Origin: CAYXVB01 sp964467785
GTDB lineage: Bacteria; Bdellovibrionota; UBA1018
Direction: 5' to 3'
NCBI GenBank assembly: GCA_964467785.1
Contig: CAYXVB010000177.1
Coordinates: 1-7,633, forward strand
Length of the DNA: 7,633 nucleotides
Shown here: piece after piece, positions 7,404 to 7,633 of the stretch
How positions within the stretch are numbered: the first letter of the stretch is position 1
How the letters are laid out: each line of letters begins with the position of its first letter
Notes under the pieces: generated by a model
Database searches by the model: none
What the model saw: only the letters and a program-made list of their open reading frames with translations
What the model was told of the DNA's origin: nothing
Translations under genes and position numbers: made by a program

Positions 7404-7633
7404 ATGGGGCTCCGTCTGCGAACAGGTTTGTCCTGGCTTCTGCTTTTTGGAATCCAGGTCACTATTTGGGCAGCTCCTGCGCCTAATGTCTGGGCGAGCT
7501 CGCCCGCCAACTGCCTGATCTCGGAACTGTCCGCGCTCGTGGATCAAGACGAAGCCGGAGTTCATCAACTCGGACGACTTCTCGCAATCCAGGATCCCAA
7601 GGAACGGGTAACTCAGCTTTCCAAAGTCGAATG
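7404..7633 (+). CDS. Exported protein of unknown function (3' end cut off by window)
   Basis: An open frame runs from the ATG at 7404 to the window end (76 full codons) with no stop. It begins with a basic segment (MGLRLRTG) and a hydrophobic core (9-24), then a plausible signal peptidase I site after NVWA (31). The mature start has one cysteine (C37) that is not in a lipobox. The rest is a charged helix-forming stretch (ELSALVDQDEAGVHQLGRLL and onward). An in-frame ATG at 7380, directly after a stop codon, would add eight residues. I prefer 7404 because it gives a normal signal peptide; neither start has a strong Shine-Dalgarno. It lies 66 bases after the kinase-fold gene in the same direction. 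No terminator or good promoter was seen in that gap, so the two may form one transcript. The family cannot be named from this fragment. Confidence 0.65.
   Translation, partial: MGLRLRTGLSWLLLFGIQVTIWAAPAPNVWASSPANCLISELSALVDQDEAGVHQLGRLLAIQDPKERVTQLSKVE

Noticed and set aside
7362..7568. Minus-strand frame of 68 codons at the right end
   Set aside because: It lies opposite the frame from 7404, which has a signal peptide. The minus-strand product is not hydrophobic or motif-bearing.

Overview
The window is about 7.6 kb of bacterial chromosome. Most of it is GC-rich (two 60-base samples, in carB and recQ, are each 67% G+C). Seven protein-coding genes are supported, two of them cut by the window edges. 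Two neighbouring small secreted proteins end in the AgmX/PglI-type C-terminal domain, which is best known from Myxococcota and Bdellovibrionota. Together with several small secreted proteins of unknown function, this suggests a member of those former deltaproteobacterial lineages. That placement is an inference from gene content only. No RNA gene, CRISPR array, insertion sequence or integrase was seen.

Left part, minus strand, in transcription order 4206 to 1: two tandem AgmX/PglI-domain genes (4206-3622 and 3610-3215), a 220-residue exported protein with two predicted membrane helices (3115-2453), then carB, the large subunit of carbamoyl-phosphate synthase (2429 to beyond position 1). The first pair is almost contiguous, and only 23 bases separate the 220-residue gene from carB. 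A pyrimidine/arginine biosynthesis gene therefore seems to be transcribed behind cell-envelope genes, and carA is not next to it.

Centre: recQ (4293-6344, plus strand) is divergent from the AgmX pair. The spacer holds an inverted repeat and one possible promoter on each strand. Both promoters would give very short or leaderless messages. The RecQ protein has all helicase motifs, the four zinc cysteines and an HRDC domain. It also carries roughly 70 extra residues before the zinc site compared with E. coli RecQ.

Right part, plus strand: base composition falls to about 40-42% G+C in samples of the 297-residue gene at 6444-7337. That gene encodes an exported protein whose catalytic-loop and metal-binding spacing matches the aminoglycoside-phosphotransferase/protein-kinase fold, with changes at key residues. 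Its predicted promoter is overlaid by two dyads, one on the -35 and one on the -10. A second exported protein of unknown function starts at 7404 and runs off the window. This pair of secreted proteins with a possibly repressor-controlled promoter and distinct composition is the least ordinary part of the window.
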